Assembly: GCA_947581755.1 (NCBI GenBank)
Contig: CANPVN010000009.1
Coordinates: 1-51,670 of the forward strand
Source: an uncultured Clostridia bacterium
Lineage (GTDB): Bacteria > Bacillota > Clostridia > Christensenellales > Pumilibacteraceae
DNA length: 51,670 bases
Direction: 5' to 3'
The translations under genes and the position numbers were made by a program. A model generated the notes under the pieces. The model worked only from the letters and a program-made list of their open reading frames with translations, was not told the DNA's origin and ran no database searches. Numbering within the stretch: the first letter of the stretch is position 1; each line of letters opens with the position of its first letter. This document shows positions 1 to 6,726 of this stretch, in pieces.

Positions 1-75
1 TGGAGCGGAAGACGAGATTCGAACTCGCGACATTTGCCTTGGCAAGGCAACGCTCTACCACTGAGCCACTTCCGC
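1..75 (-). tRNA. tRNA-Gly (anticodon GCC)
   Basis: Read on the minus strand this folds as a full cloverleaf. The acceptor stem GCGGAAG pairs with CTTCCGC, the D arm has GGCTCAGTGGTAGAGC, the anticodon stem TTGCC/GGCAA encloses the loop TTGCCAA with anticodon GCC, and the T arm contains GTTCGAATC. The CCA end is encoded (positions 1-3). It is the second gene of a tRNA pair and lies only 3 bases after tRNA-Val. Further tRNAs may follow beyond the left edge. Confidence 0.96.
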
Positions 76-78
76 ATT

Positions 79-154
79 TGGTGGGAGCTATAGGGCTCGA
101 ACCTATGACCCTCTGCTTGTAGGGCAGATGCTCTCCCAACTGAGCTAAGCTCCC
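79..154 (-). tRNA. tRNA-Val (anticodon TAC)
   Basis: On the minus strand the acceptor stem GGGAGCT pairs with AGCTCCC. The D arm contains AGCTCAGTTGGGAGAGC, the anticodon stem TCTGC/GCAGA closes a 7-base loop CCTACAA with anticodon TAC, and the T arm contains GGTTCGAGCC. CCA is encoded. It is the first gene after the minus-strand promoter at 178-206 and is probably cotranscribed with tRNA-Gly. Confidence 0.96.
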
Positions 155-177
155 ATGCTTAACGCCTTAGCCTATAT

Positions 178-206
178 AATATACCAAACTTAGAGAAAAA
201 AAGCAA
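178..206 (-). promoter_or_regulatory. promoter of the tRNA-Val/tRNA-Gly unit
   Basis: Read on the minus strand: -35 TTGCTT (201-206), 17 bp spacer, -10 TATATT (178-183) preceded by TGG, an extended -10. It lies about 24 bp before the tRNA-Val 5' end, a normal distance for a tRNA precursor leader. The AT-rich stretch beyond it (212-246, with an 8-bp inverted repeat GATTTTAA/TTAAAATC) could act as an UP element. No transcript data are available to confirm it. Confidence 0.6.
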
Positions 207-280
207 GGAAAATCGATAAGGATTTTAAAATTTTTTTAAAATCGATATATTCAGAAAGCGACAATATCCCTCATAAAAAC

Positions 281-310
281 TTGTGTAAAAAGGAACGCAT
301 TGCATAAAAT
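281..310 (+). promoter_or_regulatory. possible promoter of the YtxC-like gene
   Basis: A weak sigma-A-like pair: TTGTGT (281-286), 18 bp, TAAAAT (305-310). It is close to the start codon at 326 with the Shine-Dalgarno AGAGG at 316-320, so the leader would be very short. A sporulation sigma factor could be used instead; I could not recognise such boxes confidently. Confidence 0.3.
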
Positions 311-325
311 ATAAAAGAGGTAGAG

Positions 326-1069
326 ATGTTTCAATTAAATATAAGTCTGGCAAACGAAAATCTCGGCTGGTTGCTTGCCATATCCGAGGTCCTCGAGTAC
401 CGCATAAGGAAGGCGGGTGCGGTGATGGCATACACTACCAATGCGTTGCGAACGAGGATACATTTTGCCTGTGAAAACGCAAATAAAGATTTGTTATCCA
501 AAGCGTTGAAAGAGACGATTGTAGATATGTTTTCTCATATTTGCAAGATGGAGTATATTTCCTCGAGGCTGTCGATTTCGGGCTTGTCTGCAAATTCCAA
601 CAAACTGTTGTGGCATACGCTTGTGGCATTCGACCGAGAGAGCGAACAATCTTTGATAGACGCCGCTTTTGAAATAGAGGACGGGATGGCGATAGACGGA
701 ATATATCGTTTCAAATTGGGCGAATTGAGGAACAGGTGGAAAGAGATTTGCGATTTGACAAAAGAAAACGCTTTTTTTCTTGTCGATGAGTCCACTTTTT
801 TCGAACTTTTGCGCTTTCTTATAAGCGCGGTGAATCCCAAAGTTCCCACACTTACCTTAAAGCAAGAGGACAATAAATATATTGTAACGGGCATGAGCGA
901 AGAAAAAGGTCTGAAACTCGTGTTGAGCAAAGAAGAACTTGTATTTTATCTTGTGGATTTTGCTCCTATCGAACTTGTGTTGATAGGAGAGTTTTCCGAT
1001 AAATCGCTCAAAAGTCAATTACAAATGCTCTTTGACGCAAAGGCTCCCAAAAGCGGAATTTACAAATAA
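326..1069 (+). CDS. YtxC-like putative sporulation protein
   Basis: A 247-residue soluble protein without signal peptide or clear membrane segment. The region around residues 128-190 (FRFKLGELRNRW..., FFLVDESTFFELLRFLISAVNPK) resembles the conserved core of the YtxC family: a charged helix, then a FLV-x-E-x-x-x-F-x-x-LLR-x-x-V pattern ending in a P-K. This is recognition by pattern, not by alignment. YtxC is annotated as a putative sporulation protein of unknown biochemical role in Bacillus and Clostridia. The start has the Shine-Dalgarno AGAGG at 316-320. The gene stands alone between the divergent tRNAs and the yajC promoter. If the family call is wrong it is an uncharacterised conserved protein. 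Confidence 0.5.
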   Translation: MFQLNISLANENLGWLLAISEVLEYRIRKAGAVMAYTTNALRTRIHFACENANKDLLSKALKETIVDMFSHICKMEYISSRLSISGLSANSNKLLWHTLVAFDRESEQSLIDAAFEIEDGMAIDGIYRFKLGELRNRWKEICDLTKENAFFLVDESTFFELLRFLISAVNPKVPTLTLKQEDNKYIVTGMSEEKGLKLVLSKEELVFYLVDFAPIELVLIGEFSDKSLKSQLQMLFDAKAPKSGIYK

Positions 1070-1113
1070 ACAAAAAAAATGATAAAAAATATTCCCATGA
1101 ATAGTATTTATGC

Positions 1114-1142
1114 TTGATTATTTTATTAAAATAAGCTATAAT
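1114..1142 (+). promoter_or_regulatory. promoter of yajC
   Basis: -35 TTGATT (1114-1119), 17 bp spacer, -10 TATAAT (1137-1142). It sits 33 bp before the yajC start codon, downstream of the previous stop at 1067-1069. The same -35/-10 pair with the same spacing recurs before scfA. Confidence 0.75.
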
Positions 1143-1175
1143 AAATAATCGAAATACTTTAATGGAGAGTGAAAA

Positions 1176-1739
1176 ATGAATATACTCAATAAATTTATGT
1201 CGGTATTCTTTGCCGCGGAAGAGGGCAGTTCGAGCACAGGCGGTTCGGGGGGATCTGTCTGGAGCAATCTGTTAACCATGTTGCCTTTTATAATAATCAT
1301 AGCGGCGTTTTTTATCTTTATGATAATCATGAACAAACGAAGCAATGCAAAAAGACAAAAAGAATCCGAGGATTTGAAAAACTCGATACGTAACGGTGAT
1401 ATTATCAAAACCATAGGCGGCGTTATCGGTACCGTAATCGAAGTCCGAGAAGAAAACGGGGAACAATGTATTGTAATCGAAACGGGCGTCGAAGGAAACA
1501 AGACAACAATGGTTTTCGATTATCAGGCGTTATATCAGAATTTGTCTTATATGCAACGAAAAGCCGAAGAAGAAGCAGAGAAAAAGGCGGAACAGGAAAG
1601 AATGAAGTCTGCGCGTCATAAGCTTATCGACGAAAAAGACGACGAAAAAGACGACGAAAAAGACGACAAAAAGGACGACAAAAAGGACGACGCAAAAGAC
1701 GGCAACGATAAAAAGGACGACGAAAAGAAAGATAATTAA
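1176..1739 (+). CDS. yajC: YajC, Sec translocon accessory subunit
   Basis: YajC is a small single-pass membrane protein that associates with SecDF and SecYEG. Residues 30-52 form one transmembrane segment (FIIIIAAFFIFMIIM). Then comes the family motif region with R-x-x-x-x-x-x-K-x-x-L-x-x-x-x-x-x-G-D, a conserved turn IKTIGGVIGTV near residues 77-88, and an EVREENG strand. At 187 residues it is much longer than the usual 85-115. The extra length is a Gly/Ser-rich N-terminus and a lysine-aspartate tail (from about residue 150) encoded by six 12-bp repeats. Shine-Dalgarno GGAGAG at 1164-1169. It opens a block that also holds secD and secF, which supports the call. Confidence 0.93.
   Translation: MNILNKFMSVFFAAEEGSSSTGGSGGSVWSNLLTMLPFIIIIAAFFIFMIIMNKRSNAKRQKESEDLKNSIRNGDIIKTIGGVIGTVIEVREENGEQCIVIETGVEGNKTTMVFDYQALYQNLSYMQRKAEEEAEKKAEQERMKSARHKLIDEKDDEKDDEKDDKKDDKKDDAKDGNDKKDDEKKDN
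1629..1700 (+). repeat. 12-bp tandem repeat in yajC (six units)
   Basis: Six consecutive 12-bp units: three copies of GACGAAAAAGAC, two of GACAAAAAGGAC and one of GACGCAAAAGAC. Each encodes four residues of the type DEKD or DKKD. Because the unit is a multiple of three, copy-number change would lengthen or shorten the cytoplasmic tail without a frameshift. Confidence 0.9.
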
Positions 1740-1771
1740 GACTATTCCGAAAAAGAAGTAATAAACGGACA

Positions 1772-1819
1772 ACCTCTGTCATAGTATTTAAGCAGATACT
1801 TTTGACGGAGGTCTTTTTT
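1772..1819 (+). terminator. terminator-like hairpin that contains the next gene's ribosome binding site
   Basis: ACCTCTGTC (1772-1780) pairs with GACGGAGGT (1804-1812) with one G-U pair. An inner stem AGTAT/ATACT (1783-1787, 1796-1800) extends the helix. The arm is followed by C and six T residues (1814-1819). It is a good intrinsic terminator after yajC. The Shine-Dalgarno GGAGG (1807-1811) of the next gene lies in the descending arm, and its ATG (1820) follows the T run directly. Confidence 0.65.
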
Positions 1820-2206
1820 ATGAGTAAAACCGAGGCAAAAAAGGGAAACGGAATTTTGGAAATTCTCAAAGCGATAATTCTTGCGTTGATATTTTCGCTT
1901 GTATTGATACTTGCGGCGTCGTTGATAGTAAAGCTTGCAAATATCGAGACCGATTATTTGCCTATAATAAATCAAGTGATAAAAGGCGTGAGTATACTTG
2001 CGGCATGTCTTATTTGTCTCAAGACTCCCACGGGCGGATGGGCGCGAGGCATAATCATAGGAATAATATATATTGCTTTGGCATTTGTGGTGTTTTCTTT
2101 GCTCAACGGGAAATTCACATTCGATCTGAGCATACTTAACGATCTTGCAATAGGCTCTGTGACGGGACTTATAAGCGGTATAATTGCCGTTAATATAAGA
2201 AAATAA
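1820..2206 (+). CDS. TIGR04086-type small membrane protein
   Basis: A 128-residue protein with four predicted membrane segments (around residues 14-35, 48-68, 72-95 and 104-124) and short loops. The Gly/Ala-rich hydrophobic pattern, the PTGGWARG loop and its place between yajC and the SCIFF peptide match the TIGR04086 (YrzE-like) family. Function is unknown. I chose ATG 1820 over an upstream TTG at 1802 because GGAGG (1807-1811) is spaced 8 nt from it and lies inside the longer frame. No promoter is evident between yajC and this gene, so expression probably depends on readthrough of the hairpin at 1772-1819. A role in export or in handling the adjacent modified peptide is only a guess from context. 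Confidence 0.75.
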   Translation: MSKTEAKKGNGILEILKAIILALIFSLVLILAASLIVKLANIETDYLPIINQVIKGVSILAACLICLKTPTGGWARGIIIGIIYIALAFVVFSLLNGKFTFDLSILNDLAIGSVTGLISGIIAVNIRK

Positions 2207-2226
2207 TAAAAAACCTTACAAATCAC

Positions 2227-2255
2227 TTGATTTAATGGTCGTAATTTGATATAAT
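2227..2255 (+). promoter_or_regulatory. promoter of scfA-scfB
   Basis: -35 TTGATT (2227-2232), 17 bp spacer, -10 TATAAT (2250-2255). It gives a short leader with Shine-Dalgarno GGAGG at 2270-2274 before the scfA ATG at 2281. It would make the peptide and its maturase independent of the yajC transcript. Confidence 0.75.
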
Positions 2256-2280
2256 CTATTCATATTTACGGAGGTAGGTT

Positions 2281-2454
2281 ATGAAGCATATTAAAGTTAT
2301 AGCAGTATCGACTATTTGCAAAGATGAAGGAATCGGTTGCGGCGAGTGCCAGACGAGTTGTCAATCGGCTTGTAAGACAAGTTGCACGGTAGGTAATCAA
2401 TCCTGCGAACAGAGAAGAATAAATCATACGTTTAAGAATACGGAAGAAAAATAA
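2281..2454 (+). CDS. scfA: SCIFF ranthipeptide precursor ScfA
   Basis: A 57-residue precursor of the SCIFF (six Cys in forty-five residues) family. It starts MKHIK and carries the nearly invariant core CGECQTSCQSACKTSCTVGN. The six family cysteines are C20, C23, C27, C31, C35 and C42. The maturase ScfB makes thioether bridges from such Cys residues; in a characterised homologue the bridge joins the Cys and Thr of CKTSCT, here C31 and T36. Two things are unusual: a seventh cysteine, C13, and a charged tail of 15 residues after the last Cys, making the peptide longer than the usual 45 or so. The gene ends 4 bp before scfB. Confidence 0.95.
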   Translation: MKHIKVIAVSTICKDEGIGCGECQTSCQSACKTSCTVGNQSCEQRRINHTFKNTEEK

Positions 2455-2458
2455 TTTA

Positions 2459-3790
2459 ATGGTACATACTTTCAGCTGTCTCGGCAGTCGCTTTGCTCTT
2501 GACGTGGAAAGCGGATCTGTCTATGAAATCGACGATTTGACTTATCGACTTTTGGATTCTCCCCTTGATAACACAGAGGGAGAATTTTCTCGTTACCCGA
2601 AATCGGAAATCGAAGAAGCGAAAGCCGAAATCGAAAAACTCAAAAAAGAGGGAGTTCTTTTCACACCCGAGACTTTGCATGAGCCTCCCGTGTATAACGG
2701 TATAATCAAAGCGATGTGTCTGAACATTTCTCATGACTGCAATCTTCGTTGCGAGTATTGTTTTGCCGATACGGGAGCCTATTCGGGGCGTCGCGGTAAC
2801 ATGAGTCTCGAAGTCGCGAAAAAGGCGATAGATTTTTTGATTGAAAAAAGCGGGACAAGACGCAATCTCGAAATAGACTTTTTCGGCGGAGAACCGACTC
2901 TGAATTATGATGTTGTGGTAAAGACCGTGGAGTATGCCAGAAGCATAGAAAAAGAGCGAGGAAAGAATATTCGTTTTACGATAACGACAAACGCGCTGTG
3001 GCTCAATGACGAGATGATCGATTTCTTCAATCGCGAGATGTACAACGTCGTCTTGAGTATAGACGGAAGAAAAGATGTTCATAATTCGGTAAGAAAGACA
3101 AAGGGCGGAAAAGACTCTTATGACGTCATAGTCGCCAACGCTTTGAAATTCCGCAAAACGAGAGGAGATAAGCAATATTATGTTCGCGGCACCTTCACGT
3201 CGCGCAATCCCGATTTTTGCGCCGATGTTTTGGCTTTGAACGATTTGGGTTTTGACAGAATATCCATCGAACCCGTCGTTTTGCCCGAGGGACATCCTCT
3301 TGCCATAAAAGAGGAACAACTGCCTTTGATAAAAGAGCAGTACGAACTTTTGGCGGAGGAATATCTCAAGCGTTTGGGGACGGACAAGCAGTTCATATTC
3401 TTTCATTATATGTTGGATCTCGACGGCGGTCCTTGCGAAAAGAAAAGACTTGTCGGATGCAGCGCAGGCAACGAGTACGTGGCGGTAAGCCCCGACGGAA
3501 GTATATTTCCCTGTCATCAATTTGACGGCAAACCCGAATACAAGATAGGAAATGTGACGGACGGAAGTTTCGATAAGACTATTCCCGTTCTTTTTGCGGA
3601 GAACAATCTTACTCAAAAGCCCGAATGTCTTAAATGTTTTGCGAAATATTATTGTTCGGGCGGTTGCGCAGCCAATTCACTCAATATGTGCGGGGACATG
3701 AAAAAGCCCTATAAACTTGCTTGCGAACTTATGAAAAAGCGACTTGAGTGTTCGATAGCGATCAAGGCAAGAGAAAAAAATCTCTTTTGA
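2459..3790 (+). CDS. scfB: SCIFF maturase ScfB (radical SAM/SPASM thioether synthase)
   Basis: A 443-residue radical SAM protein. The N-terminal part (residues 1-80) is a RiPP-recognition-like region that begins MVHTFSCLGSRFALDVESG, as in other ScfB proteins. The 4Fe-4S motif CNLRCEYC has C94, C98 and C101, and GGEP (143-146) is the SAM-binding motif. The C-terminal SPASM domain contains the cysteine pattern GPCEKK, GCSAG, FPCHQF, CLKCFAKYYCSGGC and MCG, which binds auxiliary clusters. It acts on ScfA, encoded 4 bp upstream. The Shine-Dalgarno GGAAG (2442-2446) is within the end of scfA, so translation is probably coupled. Confidence 0.95.
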   Translation: MVHTFSCLGSRFALDVESGSVYEIDDLTYRLLDSPLDNTEGEFSRYPKSEIEEAKAEIEKLKKEGVLFTPETLHEPPVYNGIIKAMCLNISHDCNLRCEYCFADTGAYSGRRGNMSLEVAKKAIDFLIEKSGTRRNLEIDFFGGEPTLNYDVVVKTVEYARSIEKERGKNIRFTITTNALWLNDEMIDFFNREMYNVVLSIDGRKDVHNSVRKTKGGKDSYDVIVANALKFRKTRGDKQYYVRGTFTSRNPDFCADVLALNDLGFDRISIEPVVLPEGHPLAIKEEQLPLIKEQYELLAEEYLKRLGTDKQFIFFHYMLDLDGGPCEKKRLVGCSAGNEYVAVSPDGSIFPCHQFDGKPEYKIGNVTDGSFDKTIPVLFAENNLTQKPECLKCFAKYYCSGGCAANSLNMCGDMKKPYKLACELMKKRLECSIAIKAREKNLF

Positions 3791-3815
3791 CCTTAGGTTG
3801 AATCGGGGAAAACGG

Positions 3816-3844
3816 TTGTAAAATTCGGTATTATAAGTTATAAT
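3816..3844 (+). promoter_or_regulatory. possible upstream promoter (P1) of secD
   Basis: TTGTAA (3816-3821), 17 bp, TATAAT (3839-3844). The -10 box is perfect and the -35 box has three or four matches. It would give a leader of about 105 nt. The stronger candidate P2 lies downstream. The AT-rich region between them holds TTCGGT (3824-3829) and ACCGAA (3857-3862) as an inverted repeat. Confidence 0.35.
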
Positions 3845-3898
3845 AAGATAAAAATAACCGAAATTATTAAATTTAGCGATAATCATAACGGAATTTAA

Positions 3899-3928
3899 TT
3901 GACTTTTAACGCAGATACGTTATATAAT
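3899..3928 (+). promoter_or_regulatory. promoter (P2) of secD-secF
   Basis: -35 TTGACT (3899-3904), 18 bp spacer, -10 TATAAT (3923-3928). It is followed by a strong Shine-Dalgarno TGGAGG at 3943-3948 and ATG at 3955. A distinct promoter here allows secDF to be made independently of scfAB. Confidence 0.7.
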
Positions 3929-3954
3929 AAATTATTGCGTGCTGGAGGAAAATA

Positions 3955-5388
3955 ATGAAAAAGAAAGCATCGATAATCAAACTTAGTATTATAGCCGTTG
4001 TGCTGGTAATAGGTTTGGTATTATCATTTGTTTCTTTTCCAATCAGCAAAACTTATGACTTTCATTCCTTTGCGAGTTCGATAAAACTCGGCTTGGATCT
4101 TAAGGGCGGTATATACGCCGTTTATCAAGCCGATATCGAAGGCGTCAATGATGTCGAGTCCAGTATGGACGGAACGGTTGCGAGTCTGGAAGAAGTACTG
4201 ATAGGAAAAGGTTACACGGAAGCAACGGTTGTACGAGAAGGCAACTATCGTATCAGGGTAGAAGTGCCCGATGTTGACAGCCCGCAGGATATTCTCAGAA
4301 TTTTGGGAGAGCCTGCGGAATTGGAGTTTTATCTTGTAACGGAAGAAAATCCCCAAACCGAGCCTTACGAAACTTCGGAGCCTTTTATGACGGGCGATGA
4401 GGTGACGGGCGCGTCGGTAGGACAACAAAATTCCGATTACGGTGTAAGCTTGAATTTGAATAACGATGGTGCAAATACCTTCTACGAGATCACGGGCGCC
4501 AACGTAGGCAGTTACATTTGGATCTACACCGTGATAGGCGGAGAAAGAACCGTTATTTCCAAAGCTACCATTCAAGAGGCGATTCCCGGAAACGCGTTTA
4601 TTTCCATGAGCGGACAAACCTATGATCAGGCGCAGGAACTTGCCGATCGTATCAATTCGGGTACATTCTCGGTTACTCTTTCTTTGGCGGAGAGTTCGAC
4701 CATATCCGCTACATTGGGTGAAAACGCGCTAAATATGGGACTTCTTGCGGGAGCGATCGGTTTCCTTCTTATCATAATCTTCATGTGCTGTTTTTACAGG
4801 GGATTCGGTGCGCTGTCGTCTGTCGGTCTTTTGATGTATACCGTGGTAATGCTGTTCTTTATGTCGGTATTCCCTTGGGTACAGCTTACTCTTCCCGGTA
4901 TTGCGGGTATCTTGCTCAGTATAGGTATGGCGGTGGACGGAAACGTTGTCATCTTCGAAAGAATAAAAGACGAATATCGCAACGGAAAATCCATCATGTC
5001 CGCATTCCATTATGGATATAAAAAAGCGGCTATAGCGATTTTCGACAGTAACGTCGTAACATTGATTGCAGCAATTTTGCTTTTGATTTTCGGAACGGGT
5101 TCGATTCAGGGCTTCGCGATGACTTTGCTTATAGGTATCGTGTTCTCATTCCTTAACTCGATTTTCCTTACGAGATTCCTTATCAAACAGATGATTAATA
5201 TAAACAGTACAAGCGAAAAGTTGTACAACCTCAAGAGAGGAAAGGGATTCGAGAATATAAGGGCGGACGAAAACGATGCCGCTGTTCAGCGTCAGATCGA
5301 TGACGAGCAGCGAAAGAAAGAAGAAGAGAAGATTCGCAAGCAGAAAGAAAAAGCCGCTTCCAAGATCGGAGGAGGTACCGCAGAATGA
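3955..5388 (+). CDS. secD: SecD, protein translocase subunit
   Basis: SecD works with SecF as an RND-type membrane complex that uses the proton gradient to pull proteins out of the SecYEG channel. Of 477 residues, the first membrane helix spans about 8-28, followed by the D1 motif LGLDLKGGIYAV. An extracellular domain follows to about residue 255, then five further helices. The TM4 signature GMAVDGNVVIFERIKDE is present. The C-terminal cytoplasmic tail is rich in Lys and Glu. It is shorter than E. coli SecD (615), as is normal in Clostridia. The start has TGGAGG 6 nt upstream. It overlaps secF by 4 nt (ATGA), implying translational coupling. Confidence 0.97.
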   Translation: MKKKASIIKLSIIAVVLVIGLVLSFVSFPISKTYDFHSFASSIKLGLDLKGGIYAVYQADIEGVNDVESSMDGTVASLEEVLIGKGYTEATVVREGNYRIRVEVPDVDSPQDILRILGEPAELEFYLVTEENPQTEPYETSEPFMTGDEVTGASVGQQNSDYGVSLNLNNDGANTFYEITGANVGSYIWIYTVIGGERTVISKATIQEAIPGNAFISMSGQTYDQAQELADRINSGTFSVTLSLAESSTISATLGENALNMGLLAGAIGFLLIIIFMCCFYRGFGALSSVGLLMYTVVMLFFMSVFPWVQLTLPGIAGILLSIGMAVDGNVVIFERIKDEYRNGKSIMSAFHYGYKKAAIAIFDSNVVTLIAAILLLIFGTGSIQGFAMTLLIGIVFSFLNSIFLTRFLIKQMININSTSEKLYNLKRGKGFENIRADENDAAVQRQIDDEQRKKEEEKIRKQKEKAASKIGGGTAE

Positions 5389-6674
5389 AATCCAAACTTT
5401 TGGGAAACAAAGAATTTAATATAACAGGCAGAAAATTTTTATGGTTCATACCGCCTATAGTCATTATTTTGATAGCGGCAGTAATGTTGTTTGTCTATGG
5501 CTATACGCAAGGCTCTCCCGTAAACTTGGGCATGGACTTTGCAGGCGGTTATGCCGTCAATATTCAGGTGGGAACGAATCTTACTTCCGATAACTTCGAT
5601 TTGTATCGTGAAAAGATAGATAATATCGCAAGCGAACTTTCCGATGTGAACGGAAAAAATTACGGTCTCAAGATAGACAGTTATCAAAAAGTCGGTTCCG
5701 AAGGATCCGATTCGGGTATATATGTTCGATATAAGAAGATCATAAACGACAACGGCGACGCATTAAGCGATACCGAAATGGAAGAAGTCGGAAAGAAATT
5801 TACCGAAGCGTTGGAAAATGCCGTATTGAGCATTGTTCCTTCCGTTACACAGAGCGGCGGCGGTTTCACTGTGAGATATACCGATTCTTACGGCAGAGAA
5901 CGTCCCATGGAAGTATATCGAAGTATCATAGAAGAACGTTTGAGCGGTTACAGTTACACGATCGACGAAAACAACGACAAGAGCATGATAGGCGTAACGA
6001 TAACTTCTTCGGGTCTTACCGAGAGAGACGTTACCGATCTTTTGACGATAGAGGATGAGTTTTCGGGTAAAGTCATCCAAGCGAACACAGTCAGCGGTTC
6101 GATAAGCAGCGACCTTATTCTCAATGCGATAATAGCGGTAATTCTCGCTCTTGCGATAATGCTTATTTATATCGGATTCCGATTCGAGATCACGAGCGGT
6201 ATATCGGCAATTATAGCGTTGGCGCACGATATGTTGATGATGTTCGCATTCATGTTCATTTTCCATATCGAATTCAATTCGACGTTCATTGCGGCGTTGA
6301 TTACCATACTCGGTTATTCGATAAACAACACGATAATAATCTTCGACCGTGTAAGAGAGAATAAGAGCATTATGTCGAACTCTTCGGCTGCCGAGATTGC
6401 CAACAAGTCGGTTATCGAGACTATGGTAAGATCCCTCAATACGACTTTGACTACCATATTCATGATAGGCACTATAGCGTTGGTTTGCGGAATTGTCGGA
6501 ATAGCGGATATGGTAACATTCTCTTTGCCTATTCTTGTGGGACTTATTGCAGGTTTGTTCTCTTCGATATTCATTGCGCCTTGTATGTGGACTTTGTTTA
6601 ATAAGAACAAAAACTTTGCGCTGTCTAAAAAATCAAAAACGTTGCGAACAAAAAAGGCAACTCAGAAAAACTAA
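5385..6674 (+). CDS. secF: SecF, protein translocase subunit
   Basis: The 429-residue partner of SecD. It has an N-terminal helix (about 18-38), the motif LGMDFAGGY, an extracellular P1-like domain to about residue 235, and five C-terminal helices. ALAHDMLMM and INNTIIIFDRVREN are the family signatures in the membrane part. The C-terminus is basic. The gene starts inside the secD stop codon with GGAGGAGG (5368-5375) upstream. At 429 residues it is longer than many SecF proteins (about 300-320), mainly because of a larger P1 domain. Confidence 0.96.
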   Translation: MKSKLLGNKEFNITGRKFLWFIPPIVIILIAAVMLFVYGYTQGSPVNLGMDFAGGYAVNIQVGTNLTSDNFDLYREKIDNIASELSDVNGKNYGLKIDSYQKVGSEGSDSGIYVRYKKIINDNGDALSDTEMEEVGKKFTEALENAVLSIVPSVTQSGGGFTVRYTDSYGRERPMEVYRSIIEERLSGYSYTIDENNDKSMIGVTITSSGLTERDVTDLLTIEDEFSGKVIQANTVSGSISSDLILNAIIAVILALAIMLIYIGFRFEITSGISAIIALAHDMLMMFAFMFIFHIEFNSTFIAALITILGYSINNTIIIFDRVRENKSIMSNSSAAEIANKSVIETMVRSLNTTLTTIFMIGTIALVCGIVGIADMVTFSLPILVGLIAGLFSSIFIAPCMWTLFNKNKNFALSKKSKTLRTKKATQKN

Positions 6675-6682
6675 AGAAAAAC

Positions 6683-6715
6683 AAGTAAGCCTTCTTTAAT
6701 GAAGGCTTTACTTTT
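6683..6715 (+). terminator. hairpin terminator between secF and recJ
   Basis: AAGTA-AGCCTTC (6683-6694) pairs with GAAGGCT-T-TACTT (6701-6712) with one bulged T, followed by TTTATT. It lies 9-53 bp after the secF stop and only 12 bp before the recJ start, whose Shine-Dalgarno GGGGA (6719-6723) begins just after the hairpin. No recJ promoter is visible between, so it probably acts as a partial terminator. Confidence 0.6.
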
Positions 6716-6726
6716 ATTGGGGACAC

